64,000 nt of DNA, taken from contig NZ_LS999835.1 in NCBI RefSeq assembly GCF_900537175.1, positions 385,001 through 449,000 on the forward strand. The letters run 5' to 3'. The notes under the pieces are model-generated. The model made no database searches, had not been told where the DNA came from, and saw only the letters and a list, made by a program, of their open reading frames with translations. The DNA comes from Lentilitoribacter sp. Alg239-R112 (GTDB taxonomy: Bacteria; Pseudomonadota; Alphaproteobacteria; Rhizobiales; Rhizobiaceae). Both the position numbers and the translations under genes were made by a program. This document shows positions 36,046 to 44,824 of the stretch, one piece after another (position 1 is the first letter of the stretch; the number at the start of each line of letters is the position of its first letter).

Positions 36046-36939
36046 ATGAATACATCACTGTTAATTCAGCTTCTGGCAAATGGACTGATCGTCGGGATGC
36101 TCTACGGTGTCATCGCAATGTGTTTTGTGTTGATTTATAAATCAACGCAGGTCGTAAATTTTGCCCAAGGTGAGTTTCTTGTTCTTGGCGCTTGGGTTTG
36201 CTTAGCGATGGTTACGAAAGCTGAACTTCCTTTTTGGGTGGCATTTCCTTTCACATTGGTCTTTATGACCCTGTTCGGCATCATGATCCAGATTGTCGTT
36301 TTGCGACCACTCATCGGCGAGCCGATCATATCAATCATTATGGTAACAATTGCACTTTCAATCATTATGCAAGCGGCCCTAAACTGGATGTTCGGAAATT
36401 CCGCAGCTAGTTTCCCGCAAATTTTTCCAATTCAAACAGTTGCATTCTTAGGCCTTCAAATTGAAATGGCCTATATTATGAGCCTCGTCCTATCTGTCAT
36501 CGTAATGGGTGTTTTCTACGCTTTCTTTCAATATTCTAAATACGGATTAGCAATGCGCGCGACTGCCTTCGATCAGCAGGCAGCTCAAAGTCTTGGTGTT
36601 TCGGTTGGTCAAGTTTTTGCAATGAGTTGGGCGATCTCCGCAGTTGTTTCCGGCATAGCCGGGATCATTATCGGCATCGTAAGCGGCGTTTCATCTTCCC
36701 TAGCTGTGATTGGTATTAAAGTTTTTCCTGCGGTCATTGTTGGCGGGCTAGACTCGATTGTCGGCTCAATTGTTGGTGGCGTTATTATCGGACTTTTAGA
36801 AAATCTTGCTGAATTTGTGGATGGGCAATATCTGCAATGGGGCAATCTTTACACTGTTGCGCCGTTCTATGTGCTCATCATCATCCTTGTAATTAAGCCA
36901 TATGGTTTGTTTGGCACACGTGATATTGAGAGAATCTAA
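36046..36939 (+). CDS. Branched-chain-type ABC transporter permease (LivH-like)
   Basis: This 297-aa multi-spanning protein carries LivH hallmarks: LIYKSTQVVNFAQGEF near residue 30, RATAFDQQAAQSLGVSV in the cytoplasmic loop, and VIVGGLDSIVGSIVGGV. An AGGAGC-type site precedes the ATG at 36046; an upstream in-frame ATG at 35953 lies inside the ligase gene and was rejected. It pairs with the LivM-like permease that follows two bases later. Confidence 0.9.
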   Translation: MNTSLLIQLLANGLIVGMLYGVIAMCFVLIYKSTQVVNFAQGEFLVLGAWVCLAMVTKAELPFWVAFPFTLVFMTLFGIMIQIVVLRPLIGEPIISIIMVTIALSIIMQAALNWMFGNSAASFPQIFPIQTVAFLGLQIEMAYIMSLVLSVIVMGVFYAFFQYSKYGLAMRATAFDQQAAQSLGVSVGQVFAMSWAISAVVSGIAGIIIGIVSGVSSSLAVIGIKVFPAVIVGGLDSIVGSIVGGVIIGLLENLAEFVDGQYLQWGNLYTVAPFYVLIIILVIKPYGLFGTRDIERI

Positions 36940-36941
36940 AA

Positions 36942-38012
36942 ATGGCATCTACATCACTTCGTCCTTGCGGTGATTTCCGCACAAGTTACAAACAAGACCA
37001 GTATCTATTTCAGACAAAAGTAATCGGCTGGATCGCTGCTATCGCTTTATTGGCTTCGATAGCAGCACCTGCATTTGTAAGCTCTTATCTTATTAATGTT
37101 TTGATCTTGGTTGGCATATCCGGAATTGCGGCATTAGGTTTAAATGTGCTTGTTGGCATGACAGGACAGATTAGTCTTGGTCATGCAGCTTTTTATGGTT
37201 TCGGTGCTTTTACATCTGCCTACCTTGTGAGCCATTATAGTGTGCCCGTGCTCATCGCAATTCCACTGGCGGGCATTGCGACTGCAATTGTCGGTATGAT
37301 TTTTGGCTCTCCAGCTGCTCGCATTAAAGGTCTTTATCTAGCCATTGCGACATTGGCATCACAATTTATTCTGGAAGATTTTTTCTCTCGCGCCATCTGG
37401 TTTACCAATGGGTATGGCGTTGACGCCTTAAAGCCAGAGTTCTTTGGAATATCGCTTAATACCGACAGCAGTTATTATTATGTGGTTTTATTCTGGGCCG
37501 TTATTTCAATGATTGCCGTCGCAAATCTCAAACGTTCGCGAGATGGTCGCGCACTCGTCGCCGTGCGTGATCACTATCTATCTGCCGAAATCATGGGAAT
37601 TAATCTCACAAAATATCGTATTCTGGCATTTGGTATTTCATCATTTTTTGCAGGTGTTGCTGGAGCATTATATGCGCACTATATCGAATTTGTTTCGGTG
37701 GAAACATTTAGTATTGCGTTGTCGATAAACTTTCTGGCTATGATAATTATTGGCGGGCTTGGCTCTGTTCCTGGCGCGTTTTTGGGCGCAGCTTTTATTG
37801 AGCTTCTGCCGCAATTCGTACAGTTTGTAACAGGTTGGCTAATTAGTGTTTTTCCGATGATCTTTGGATCACTATCGGAGGGTAAATCCTATATTGAGCA
37901 AATCTCTATTGGCACGGTTATCATTCTATTTCTAATTTTCGAACCGGAAGGGCTTGCGCATCGCGTTGGGCAAATCCGTAAATCGATCAAGCTATATCCG
38001 TTCTCCTATTAG
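36942..38012 (+). CDS. Branched-chain-type ABC transporter permease (LivM-like)
   Basis: This 356-aa membrane protein has LivM signatures: GLNVLVGMTGQISLGHAAFY, GLYLAIATLASQFILEDFF, AVRDHYLSAEIMGINLTKYR and MIIIGGLGSVPGAFLGA. The hydrophilic N-terminus of about 25 residues precedes the first helix. It forms the channel with the LivH-like protein. A 65-base gap with an AAGGAGGAAG site separates it from the binding protein. Confidence 0.9.
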   Translation: MASTSLRPCGDFRTSYKQDQYLFQTKVIGWIAAIALLASIAAPAFVSSYLINVLILVGISGIAALGLNVLVGMTGQISLGHAAFYGFGAFTSAYLVSHYSVPVLIAIPLAGIATAIVGMIFGSPAARIKGLYLAIATLASQFILEDFFSRAIWFTNGYGVDALKPEFFGISLNTDSSYYYVVLFWAVISMIAVANLKRSRDGRALVAVRDHYLSAEIMGINLTKYRILAFGISSFFAGVAGALYAHYIEFVSVETFSIALSINFLAMIIIGGLGSVPGAFLGAAFIELLPQFVQFVTGWLISVFPMIFGSLSEGKSYIEQISIGTVIILFLIFEPEGLAHRVGQIRKSIKLYPFSY

Positions 38013-38077
38013 ACGGATCAACTCAGCGCTTAGTCTTGGGAGGACGGCGCTAAATCGAATATAAAAGGAGGAAGACT

Positions 38078-39313
38078 ATGAAGAATATTTCCAAGCTAAT
38101 CTCAGGTGTTGCATTGGTAGCACTGATTGGTAGTACATCTGCAAATGCTGACAGTGTATTTGTTGGTAATCTTGTTGACTTTACTGGCCCAACTGCTTTC
38201 GTTGGTAAACTTTACGGTACTGGTATTAAAGATGCTGTTGATTACATCAACAAAAATGGTGGCATCGACGGCACAACAATAGAGCTTGAGCAGATAGATT
38301 ATGCCTATAAAGTGCCGCAGGCTATCGCGACCTATAAGCGTTGGACGTCAAGCGGTAAAATGGTCGGTCTTCAAGGTTGGGGTACCGGCGATACAGAAGC
38401 ATTAATCTCATTTGTTGCTAAAGACAAAATTCCGGTTTGGTCCGCATCATATTCTGGCCACCTAACGGATCCATCCGGTGCGAACCCAAATACGAAGAAG
38501 CCAGCACCTTATAATTTCTTTTATGGTCCGAGTTATTCCGATGCATGTCGTGCAATGGTTCAGTGGGCACAAGAAGATGCAAAATCTAAGGGCATGGAAA
38601 AAGCAAAATTTGTGCACCTAGGCGACAATCACCCTTATCCAAACGCACCTAAGAAAGCATGCGGTGAATATGCTGCTGAGTTGGGTATGGAGGTTTTGAA
38701 TCCAATTGGTGTACCTATGAAACCTGGAGATTTTAAAGCTCAGTGCTTAACCATTAAAGAATCTGGTGCAAACTATGCATTTGTCGCAAATCTTGGTGGG
38801 TCGGTCGTATCGTTACTTAAGTCATGTAAAACAGTGGGTGCTGAAGTCACATACATGGCCAATATTTGGGGTGGTGATCATCTGACAATCGCGGCAGCGG
38901 AAGCTGTTGGTTATATTTTCCCTACGGCATCACCATTTTGGGAATCTGAGGTGCCTGGTATGAAGGTTATCAGAGAAATTTATGACCAAGGTACTGCCGA
39001 TAAATCGGCTAAACCTACACACCACTATGTCCGTGCAATTTGCAGCGCTTTCTACATGAAAGAAGCAATGGAATGGGCCAAGGCAAATGGTGGTTTAACG
39101 GGTGAAAATATCCGCAACGGTATGTATGTCAAAACAGATTGGGTACCGGCTGGTCTTGAGGGCGTGTGCGAGCCATCAACATGGACCGACAAGGATCACC
39201 GCGGCACAACAAACGTATCAGTTAATAAAGGTACGTTTGAAGGTGGCGAAGTGAAAATTGAAAAAATCGCCAATGTCAGCCTACCACGTCGTGATGACTG
39301 GATTGGTTACTAA
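38078..39313 (+). CDS. Branched-chain-type substrate-binding protein
   Basis: This 411-aa type-I periplasmic binding protein has a signal peptide (cleavage after SANA, residue 24). The mature start VFVGNLVDFTGPTAFVGKLY and the segment KDAVDYINKNGGIDGTTIEL are typical of the family. It is larger than LivK and resembles binders placed with acyl-CoA ligases. By context the ligand is an organic acid rather than leucine. A strong AAGGAGGAAG ribosome site and the stem-loop after the gene suggest high expression. Confidence 0.88.
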   Translation: MKNISKLISGVALVALIGSTSANADSVFVGNLVDFTGPTAFVGKLYGTGIKDAVDYINKNGGIDGTTIELEQIDYAYKVPQAIATYKRWTSSGKMVGLQGWGTGDTEALISFVAKDKIPVWSASYSGHLTDPSGANPNTKKPAPYNFFYGPSYSDACRAMVQWAQEDAKSKGMEKAKFVHLGDNHPYPNAPKKACGEYAAELGMEVLNPIGVPMKPGDFKAQCLTIKESGANYAFVANLGGSVVSLLKSCKTVGAEVTYMANIWGGDHLTIAAAEAVGYIFPTASPFWESEVPGMKVIREIYDQGTADKSAKPTHHYVRAICSAFYMKEAMEWAKANGGLTGENIRNGMYVKTDWVPAGLEGVCEPSTWTDKDHRGTTNVSVNKGTFEGGEVKIEKIANVSLPRRDDWIGY

Positions 39314-39318
39314 AATTC

Positions 39319-39348
39319 ATCCCGCGACCTGTTTAAAGGTCGCGGGAT
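39319..39348 (+). promoter_or_regulatory. Intra-operon stem-loop after the binding-protein gene
   Basis: A perfect 12-bp stem ATCCCGCGACCT / AGGTCGCGGGAT with a 6-nt loop (GTTTAA) starts five bases after the binding-protein stop. Only TTATTTA follows, so it is a weak terminator at best. The location matches the stem-loops at 4206 and 18631 and suggests differential expression within the operon. Confidence 0.7.
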
Positions 39349-39373
39349 TATTTACCTGATCGGAACCTGAACC

Positions 39374-40210
39374 ATGATGCAAGTTAAAGAAGAGACAATT
39401 GTTAATCCCGCAAAAGAGCGTGATATTATCTTGTCGGTTGATAATATTGAAGTCGTTTATAACGAATATGTGCTTGTTTTACGCGGATTAAGTCTTGAGG
39501 TCGAGCGCGGCTCTATTACCGCTTTGCTTGGTGCAAACGGTGCTGGTAAATCAACAACGCTTAAGGCCATCAGTGGTTTATTGAAATCCGAAGATGGCGA
39601 AATTACACGTGGTTCAATTACTTTTGATGGCCAGACTATCAGCAATCAGGAACCGGATTCTACAGTTCGTTCAGGTGTTTTTCAGGTCATGGAAGGCCGA
39701 CGAATTATTCAAGATATGACGGTGATGGAAAATCTTCGTTTGGGTGCGTTTACACGCAAAGACCGAGCAAATATTGCTGATGATATTGAGCTGGTTTATT
39801 CCTATTTTCCGCGCCTTAGAGAGCGTAATGGTCTTGCTGGTTACCTATCCGGCGGGGAACAGCAAATGCTAGCCATTGGTCGCGCGATGATGGCACGCCC
39901 AAAACTAATATTGATGGATGAGCCGTCTATGGGACTATCGCCTCTGCTGGTAAAAGAAGTCTTTGGCATCATTAAAAAACTCAACAAAGATTTTGGCGTT
40001 TCCATTTTGCTTGTGGAGCAGAACGCAGCAATGGCACTTAATTGCGCCTCACACGGTTATATTATGGAAAATGGAAAAGTTGTGTTGGATGGGACTTCGG
40101 CAGAACTGCGTGAGAACGAAGATATCAAGGAATTTTATCTTGGTGGTAGTGGAGAAAGAAAAAGCTTCAAAAATATTAAGTCATTCAAACGTCGTAAACG
40201 CTGGTTGTAA
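39374..40210 (+). CDS. Branched-chain-type ABC transporter ATPase (LivF-like)
   Basis: This 278-aa ABC domain has Walker A GANGAGKSTTLKAI, signature YLSGGEQQMLAIGRAM, Walker B LILMDEPSMGLSP and LLVEQNAAMAL. About 20 extra residues precede the domain and a basic tail (KSFKNIKSFKRRKRWL) ends it, unlike E. coli LivF. It partners the LivG-like ATPase. The next gene starts 13 bases later. Confidence 0.9.
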   Translation: MMQVKEETIVNPAKERDIILSVDNIEVVYNEYVLVLRGLSLEVERGSITALLGANGAGKSTTLKAISGLLKSEDGEITRGSITFDGQTISNQEPDSTVRSGVFQVMEGRRIIQDMTVMENLRLGAFTRKDRANIADDIELVYSYFPRLRERNGLAGYLSGGEQQMLAIGRAMMARPKLILMDEPSMGLSPLLVKEVFGIIKKLNKDFGVSILLVEQNAAMALNCASHGYIMENGKVVLDGTSAELRENEDIKEFYLGGSGERKSFKNIKSFKRRKRWL

Positions 40211-40222
40211 GGGGATAAAAAT

Positions 40223-41497
40223 ATGGCAAAAGCAAATGTTAATAAAGCAAATCCCCGGACTTGGATTGACCCACGTGAGCTTCGATCTGAAAATGATAGA
40301 AAAGCCGAACAACTTAGTAGATTACGCGATGTAATTATTAATGCGCGAAACCAACCATACTATGAAAAGGCTTTTCGCACAGTACCAGTTATCAATTCAT
40401 TTTCTGATCTGGAAAAATTACCCGTATTACGCAAACAGGATCTTATTGACATTCAACCAGCTGCTCCACCATTCGGCGGATTAATGGGGGATAGCAGCCG
40501 CGCAGATTATCTGTTTGTTTCTCCTGGACCAATTCACGAACCTGGGTTCATGGATCCTGATTTTTGGCGCTCGGCACGCGCGTTGCGATCAGCAGGTTTT
40601 AAACAGGGTGATATCGTTCATAATACGTTTTCTTATCATTTAACCCCGGGTGCTTGGATTTTTGATTCTGGTTCTCGTGCGATTGGATGCTCTGTCATTC
40701 CAGCAGGAAATGCGCCGATTGAACAACAAGTTATGGCTATTTTTCAATATCAGGCAAATGCTTATGTAGGCACGCCGGATTTTTTGAAAACACTTATTGA
40801 AGCATGTCAAGCTGCCGATCGCGGGCCAGTACCTTTCACCAAAGCCATGGTGAGCGGCGGTGCACTCACACCTGGTTTGCGCGATTTTTTCTTCAAATCG
40901 GGAGTTCAGGTTTTACAATGTTATGCGACTGCAGAATTAGGTCTTATAGCCTATGAAGTTGATATTTCTGGCCAGATGGTAGCTGATGAAGACGTAATTA
41001 TAGAGATCATTGACCCGGATACCGGATGTAGTGTGCCCAACGGCCAAGTTGGTGAAGTTGTTGTTACAACGCTTCGCAAGGATTACCCACTTATACGTTT
41101 TGGTACGGGTGACCTTTCCTCGTTTGTTGCACCCGAGTTTTGCAAGGCTGACCTTAATGGACGTACTGGCGCTATTCTTGCGGGCTGGCTGGGGCGAGCA
41201 GACCAAGCATCAAAGATTCGTGGAATGTTTGTCCGACCAAGCCAACTGACAGCTCTTTGCTCCCAAATTGAAGGATTGCAACGCGTCCGCCTTGTCATCG
41301 ATCGTGATAATGAAAAAGACGACATTATGCTATTTTGCGAAATGGAAGATGCCCCAGTGGAAGCGGTGGAAGGTGAGGTGCTAGAAAACATAGCACAGTT
41401 ATTTCGTGAGTTATGCCATCTAAAAACAAAAGTCTCTTTGGTTGACCATGGTACGCTTGTTGATGATGGCCGAGTAATCGTGGATATGCGCAGATAG
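40223..41497 (+). CDS. Phenylacetate-CoA ligase-like AMP-forming enzyme (PaaK family)
   Basis: This 424-aa protein is of PaaK length and layout. It shows YYEKAFRTVPVINSFSDLEK near the N-terminus, SPGPIHEPGFMDPDFWRSAR, YVGTPDFLKTLIEACQ, the core LQCYATAELGLIAYE and the C-terminal GRADQASKIRGMFVRPSQL. It should form acyl-CoA from an aryl or other carboxylic acid and ATP. As the last gene of an importer operon that already has a FadD-like ligase, it suggests two acids or two steps of activation. Exact substrate unknown. Confidence 0.84.
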   Translation: MAKANVNKANPRTWIDPRELRSENDRKAEQLSRLRDVIINARNQPYYEKAFRTVPVINSFSDLEKLPVLRKQDLIDIQPAAPPFGGLMGDSSRADYLFVSPGPIHEPGFMDPDFWRSARALRSAGFKQGDIVHNTFSYHLTPGAWIFDSGSRAIGCSVIPAGNAPIEQQVMAIFQYQANAYVGTPDFLKTLIEACQAADRGPVPFTKAMVSGGALTPGLRDFFFKSGVQVLQCYATAELGLIAYEVDISGQMVADEDVIIEIIDPDTGCSVPNGQVGEVVVTTLRKDYPLIRFGTGDLSSFVAPEFCKADLNGRTGAILAGWLGRADQASKIRGMFVRPSQLTALCSQIEGLQRVRLVIDRDNEKDDIMLFCEMEDAPVEAVEGEVLENIAQLFRELCHLKTKVSLVDHGTLVDDGRVIVDMRR

Positions 41498-41594
41498 GTC
41501 TTTATCTACGCAGTTTGTATGATTGAGGTTATTTGGCGTTCTCGCATAGTTGGCGCAGTATTGTTGTATGTCTGTTCTGCTATTGTAAGCTTGT

Positions 41595-42308
41595 TTAATG
41601 TTTAACCTTGCGTAAAGCTTTTAGATTGCGCTGTGGATCATCGACAAACCGCTCCGGCATTGATTCTATATGGATAATTCTGTCTAATCGGAAGTACCTG
41701 AAATCTTGTCGTAAACGACACCATGCCCCTATCATCCACCCTTCTGTAAACACAGTTAGGGAGAGTGGTTCGATTTCTCGTTCGCACCTTGTTTTATCTG
41801 GAGTTTTGTACAGTATCTTAAGCAACTCCCGCTGCTGGATTGCTTTGCGTATCATTGGAGTAAAACTCGGTGGTCGAGTGGCATTGCGTGCTACAAAAAA
41901 GGGAGCAGCTTGAAGCAACTCGCTGGCTTCTGCTGGTAATGTAGAGCTCAATTTGTCGCGTACTTCTTTGGCGGAGTAAGCAAGCTCTTCATCTGCGGCC
42001 TCGATTACAAATTTTAAACCGATTGCCACAGCTGAAATCTGATCAACCGTCATAGTCATTGGTGGGAGGTCAAACCCGGGACGCAGCATATAGCCGACGC
42101 CTGGCTCCCCATCAATTGGAACACCCGAAGCCTGCACATGAGCGATGTCGCGATAAATTGTGCGAACACTCACTTCCAACTGCTCAGCTAGATCGTCAGC
42201 TCGTGAAATTGATTGTGATCGCAGTAAAGCTATTAATCGAAACAAACGTTCAGCTCGACGCAATATTCTCTCCTGACATAATGGTGTCAGGAGTAGTAGT
42301 GTATCCAT
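41595..42308 (-). CDS. YafY-type regulator (HTH plus WYL domain)
   Basis: This 237-aa protein has an N-terminal winged helix (SISRADDLAEQLEVSVRTIY, about residues 32-51) and a C-terminal WYL domain. The namesake triplet is replaced by WMI in FTEGWMIGAWCRLRQDFR, with FRLDRI following. WYL regulators bind small or nucleic-acid ligands, and many YafY-like members control a neighbouring oxidoreductase. The ATG at 42308 may be too early; RRAERLFRLIALLRS, a typical start, begins about residue 17. It is convergent with the PaaK-like gene and divergent from the region leading to the SDR gene. Confidence 0.82.
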   Translation of the reverse strand: MDTLLLLTPLCQERILRRAERLFRLIALLRSQSISRADDLAEQLEVSVRTIYRDIAHVQASGVPIDGEPGVGYMLRPGFDLPPMTMTVDQISAVAIGLKFVIEAADEELAYSAKEVRDKLSSTLPAEASELLQAAPFFVARNATRPPSFTPMIRKAIQQRELLKILYKTPDKTRCEREIEPLSLTVFTEGWMIGAWCRLRQDFRYFRLDRIIHIESMPERFVDDPQRNLKALRKVKH

Positions 42309-42746
42309 TTCATCTAAACAAGGTGTGTATGCATAAATGGTTACTGACTTTCTTCCTTTTGGCCGTTACATTGTCCTCGTGTCGGGGGTAAATTGTAGGT
42401 TGTTATTTTCGTCAAGAATGCGTCTTGGTGTAGTGCCGCCAATTCGGCATATCTGTGGTTCAATTGCTACTTTTTTATTGATCTTTATGGCTGTGCATGA
42501 CGGGTTAGCTGCGCGTCTGGCAGCCTGTCCTTGGATCCACGTCGCTTTGTCGATGGCAGTGGGTGTATTTATAATTATCTAGGCATAAAGCTGTTGCTAG
42601 CCGATCCACTCGACTTAGCGTTTGAACAGTAGACAGACCGCAAAAGCGAGGCAAGCAGGCCCCTAATGATGTTTAATTTTGTACTTGGCGGAATGATTAT
42701 CCGAAGCGGTGCAAACCTTTTCGTTTCCAATTAGAAAGATAACGCA
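42309..42746. other. Intergenic region with a possible small lipoprotein
   Basis: About 440 bp with no firm gene. At 42329-42391 (+) a 20-residue reading MHKWLLTFFLLAVTLSSCRG has a hydrophobic core and a lipobox-like LSSC, so a tiny lipoprotein or truncated signal peptide is possible. An overlapping 81-aa reading at 42337-42582 has a hydrophobic C-terminal half but no recognised domain. Nothing recognisable lies between 42583 and the SDR gene. Confidence 0.3.
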
Positions 42747-43481
42747 ATGAAAACTTCCAAAATAGCAATAGTAACAGGTGCTTCGCGCGGGATCGGTGCA
42801 GCTATTGCAATGCGGTTAGCACGGGATGGGCTTTCAGTAGTTGTGAATTTTAATACCCAACAGGCGAGCGCGGAAGAAGTGTGTCAAAAAATTAGATCGG
42901 ACGGTGGAACTGCTATGCCGATAGGTGCCGATATTGCAACATCAGTGGGCTGTAAAACATTGGTGGAGGCTGTCAAGTCTGAATTTGGGGGCATAGATGT
43001 GCTTGTAAACAATGCCGGGTGGGCGTGTAGATCTTCACTAAAAAAAGTCGCGCATGACACAATGAGGCGTCAACTTTCGATCAACGTAGAAGGTATGATT
43101 ATGTTATCACAGTCAGCAACCGCCCACATGAACGATCACGGGCGTATTATCAATATTACCTCGATTGCGGCGGCTGGCGGACCAGATTTTACCGTTTACG
43201 GAGCTACCAAAGCAGCTGGAAATTCGATTACAAAAAGTCTTGCACATGAGCTTGGTCCAAGAGGAATAACAGTTAATGCTGTAGCACCAGCTGCTGTGGA
43301 GACAGATCTGTTTTATGAGGTCGGACTTGATAAATCGCGCGCGATAGGCCTTCAAAATACGCCACTTGGATTTGAAGGAAGTTGCGTGGATGTTGCAAAT
43401 GCTGTTTCGTTCTTCGTTTCGCAGGATGCAAAGTGGATCACAGGCCAAGTTCTAAATGTATGTGGCGGTAAGAGCCTGTAG
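42747..43481 (+). CDS. Short-chain dehydrogenase/reductase (FabG-like)
   Basis: This 244-aa classical SDR has the cofactor motif VTGASRGIGAAIA, NNAG in DVLVNNAGWACRS, the catalytic Ser in NITSIAAAGG, the YxxxK pair in VYGATKAAGNS and a C-terminal WITGQVLNVCGGKSL. It uses NAD(P)H to interconvert a ketone and an alcohol. An FabG-type acyl reductase or a sugar/alcohol dehydrogenase are both possible. It stands alone; the WYL regulator gene upstream is divergent and could control it. Confidence 0.87.
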   Translation: MKTSKIAIVTGASRGIGAAIAMRLARDGLSVVVNFNTQQASAEEVCQKIRSDGGTAMPIGADIATSVGCKTLVEAVKSEFGGIDVLVNNAGWACRSSLKKVAHDTMRRQLSINVEGMIMLSQSATAHMNDHGRIINITSIAAAGGPDFTVYGATKAAGNSITKSLAHELGPRGITVNAVAPAAVETDLFYEVGLDKSRAIGLQNTPLGFEGSCVDVANAVSFFVSQDAKWITGQVLNVCGGKSL

Positions 43482-43661
43482 GCAATCACTATTGATTTTG
43501 TCTGGTTCCCATCAGATTGTTTCTATTGGTGTCGGGTGAAGTGAAAATCAACACGTCGAACCAATACCAAATGCTCCATAGCAATTTTACGTATAGACTT
43601 TATGCATGGCTGTTTGTTTTAAATCAAAGAAATTGCTGGAAAATTCTTCTAGATTATTTAA

Positions 43662-43940
43662 ATGATGAACTCGGTTGATTCACCCATAAAAGTAAACAAC
43701 AAGCGTTTTCGGGCTATTGAACAAGCTTTTGCGCGCGATCTCTCAATGCAGGAGCTGCTCCAGCGTTTTCCTGAACTCCTTGTTGCGATTAACAAATATA
43801 AACTGCATTGTGCTGGCTGCTTACTTGCTCGATTTCATAATGTCAGCGATGCAGCAATTGAACATGGATGGGATGAGGACGAACTGACGAAAGAATTGAT
43901 CTTGGAGGTGGCCAGGGAATATGCGGGCCATTCCACATGA
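43662..43940 (+). CDS. DUF1858-type small cysteine protein
   Basis: This 92-aa protein has the DUF1858 layout: a helical MQELLQRFPELLVAINKYKL, then the CxxC-type motif LHCAGCLLARFHNVSDAA. Such domains are often found with hybrid-cluster and nitrosative-stress proteins. It is convergent with the Crp/Fnr gene, 11 bases away, and next to nnrS. This supports a redox or NO-related accessory role, which is inferred. Two consecutive ATGs (43662 and 43665) are equally good starts. Confidence 0.75.
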   Translation: MMNSVDSPIKVNNKRFRAIEQAFARDLSMQELLQRFPELLVAINKYKLHCAGCLLARFHNVSDAAIEHGWDEDELTKELILEVAREYAGHST

Positions 43941-43951
43941 TTGAAGCTAAT

Positions 43952-44653
43952 TTAATTTGTAATACCATTGGCAACCAACATAAGTTTATGTCCTTCCACC
44001 AGGGTGATTTTCTGCCGCCCAGATTTAATAAGTCCCTTATCTTCCCAGGCACTCAAAAGTCGAGATACAGTATGAAGAGTAGTTCCTGTCATCTCAGAAA
44101 TATCTTTTCGTGAAATAGGGAAGTCAATTAATATGCCTTCTTCGGTCTTTCGTCCTGTTTGATTTGCAAGCTTTAAAACGGCATTTGCAATACGTTGTTC
44201 GACTTTTTCTGTTGCTAACTCGACTACATGTTGTTGTGTCTCGATAAGCCGCTCACCGACAGTTTTGTAGGTGTTCGATGCAAATGTTGGGTACTTATCA
44301 GTTAACTCATCCCAAATTGCATCTGATATAACAAGCACAACACAATCAACTGCAGCAATTGCACTGGCGGGGTAATTTTTTTGGCCAACGGCTTTGGCAA
44401 TGCCAAATAATTCGCCACTGGTGATATATCTCATAACAACTTGCTCACCATCAGGCGTAAGCTTTGCAACTTGTATATAGCCATCCAATAACACATAGAA
44501 TTTATGGGCTTCATCGGCTTGAGAAAAAATTGCATCGCCTTTAGCAAAGTGCTCCGAGCGAGCTACACCCAATAGTTCGGCTAAGGCCTCGTGATCCATG
44601 TCAAGAAATGGAGGTAAATCCTTGATCAGCGATTGGTCGAGCGACATATTCAT
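43952..44653 (-). CDS. Crp/Fnr-family regulator, NnrR/Dnr-like
   Basis: This 233-aa protein has an N-terminal cyclic-nucleotide-binding-type barrel (FYVLLDGYIQVAKLTPDGEQ; MRYITSGELFGIAKAVG) and a C-terminal HTH (ISRKDISEMTGTTLHTVSRL). It lacks the FNR N-terminal cysteine cluster, so it does not sense oxygen through Fe-S. Placement between a DUF1858 gene and nnrS, near the nos operon, fits an NO-responsive NnrR/Dnr regulator. The sensing mechanism is not visible in the sequence. Possible targets are the FNR-like sites at 44666 and 54874. Confidence 0.82.
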   Translation of the reverse strand: MNMSLDQSLIKDLPPFLDMDHEALAELLGVARSEHFAKGDAIFSQADEAHKFYVLLDGYIQVAKLTPDGEQVVMRYITSGELFGIAKAVGQKNYPASAIAAVDCVVLVISDAIWDELTDKYPTFASNTYKTVGERLIETQQHVVELATEKVEQRIANAVLKLANQTGRKTEEGILIDFPISRKDISEMTGTTLHTVSRLLSAWEDKGLIKSGRQKITLVEGHKLMLVANGITN

Positions 44654-44665
44654 TTGTAATTTTCT

Positions 44666-44679
44666 TTGATCATACGCAA
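44666..44679. promoter_or_regulatory. FNR/NnrR-like site upstream of the Crp/Fnr gene
   Basis: TTGATCATACGCAA fits TTG-N8-CAA, with a full left half (TTGAT) and a degenerate right half (CGCAA). It lies 13 bases upstream of the regulator's ATG and about 150 before nnrS. It could mediate autoregulation, but one imperfect match can arise by chance. Confidence 0.35.
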
Positions 44680-44824
44680 GCCCAGCTCTTTAAACTCAGG
44701 TTATTAGTATCGTGTTGACTAACTATATATCTAGACCAATACTTGCCAACTGCAAGTGATAATCTTGCTCTAGAAATGCAAAGCGTTTTTGCAGATCATA
44801 TCTTGCTGTTCTCAGGTGGTATAA

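Noticed and set aside
42337..42582. 81-codon ORF with a hydrophobic C-terminal half
   Set aside because: No ribosome site or recognisable domain; it overlaps another reading. It is mentioned only in the intergenic entry.
44765..44781. TTGC-N9-GCAA upstream of nnrS as an FNR/NnrR site
   Set aside because: The spacing differs from the TTG-N8-CAA rule of the family; probably chance.
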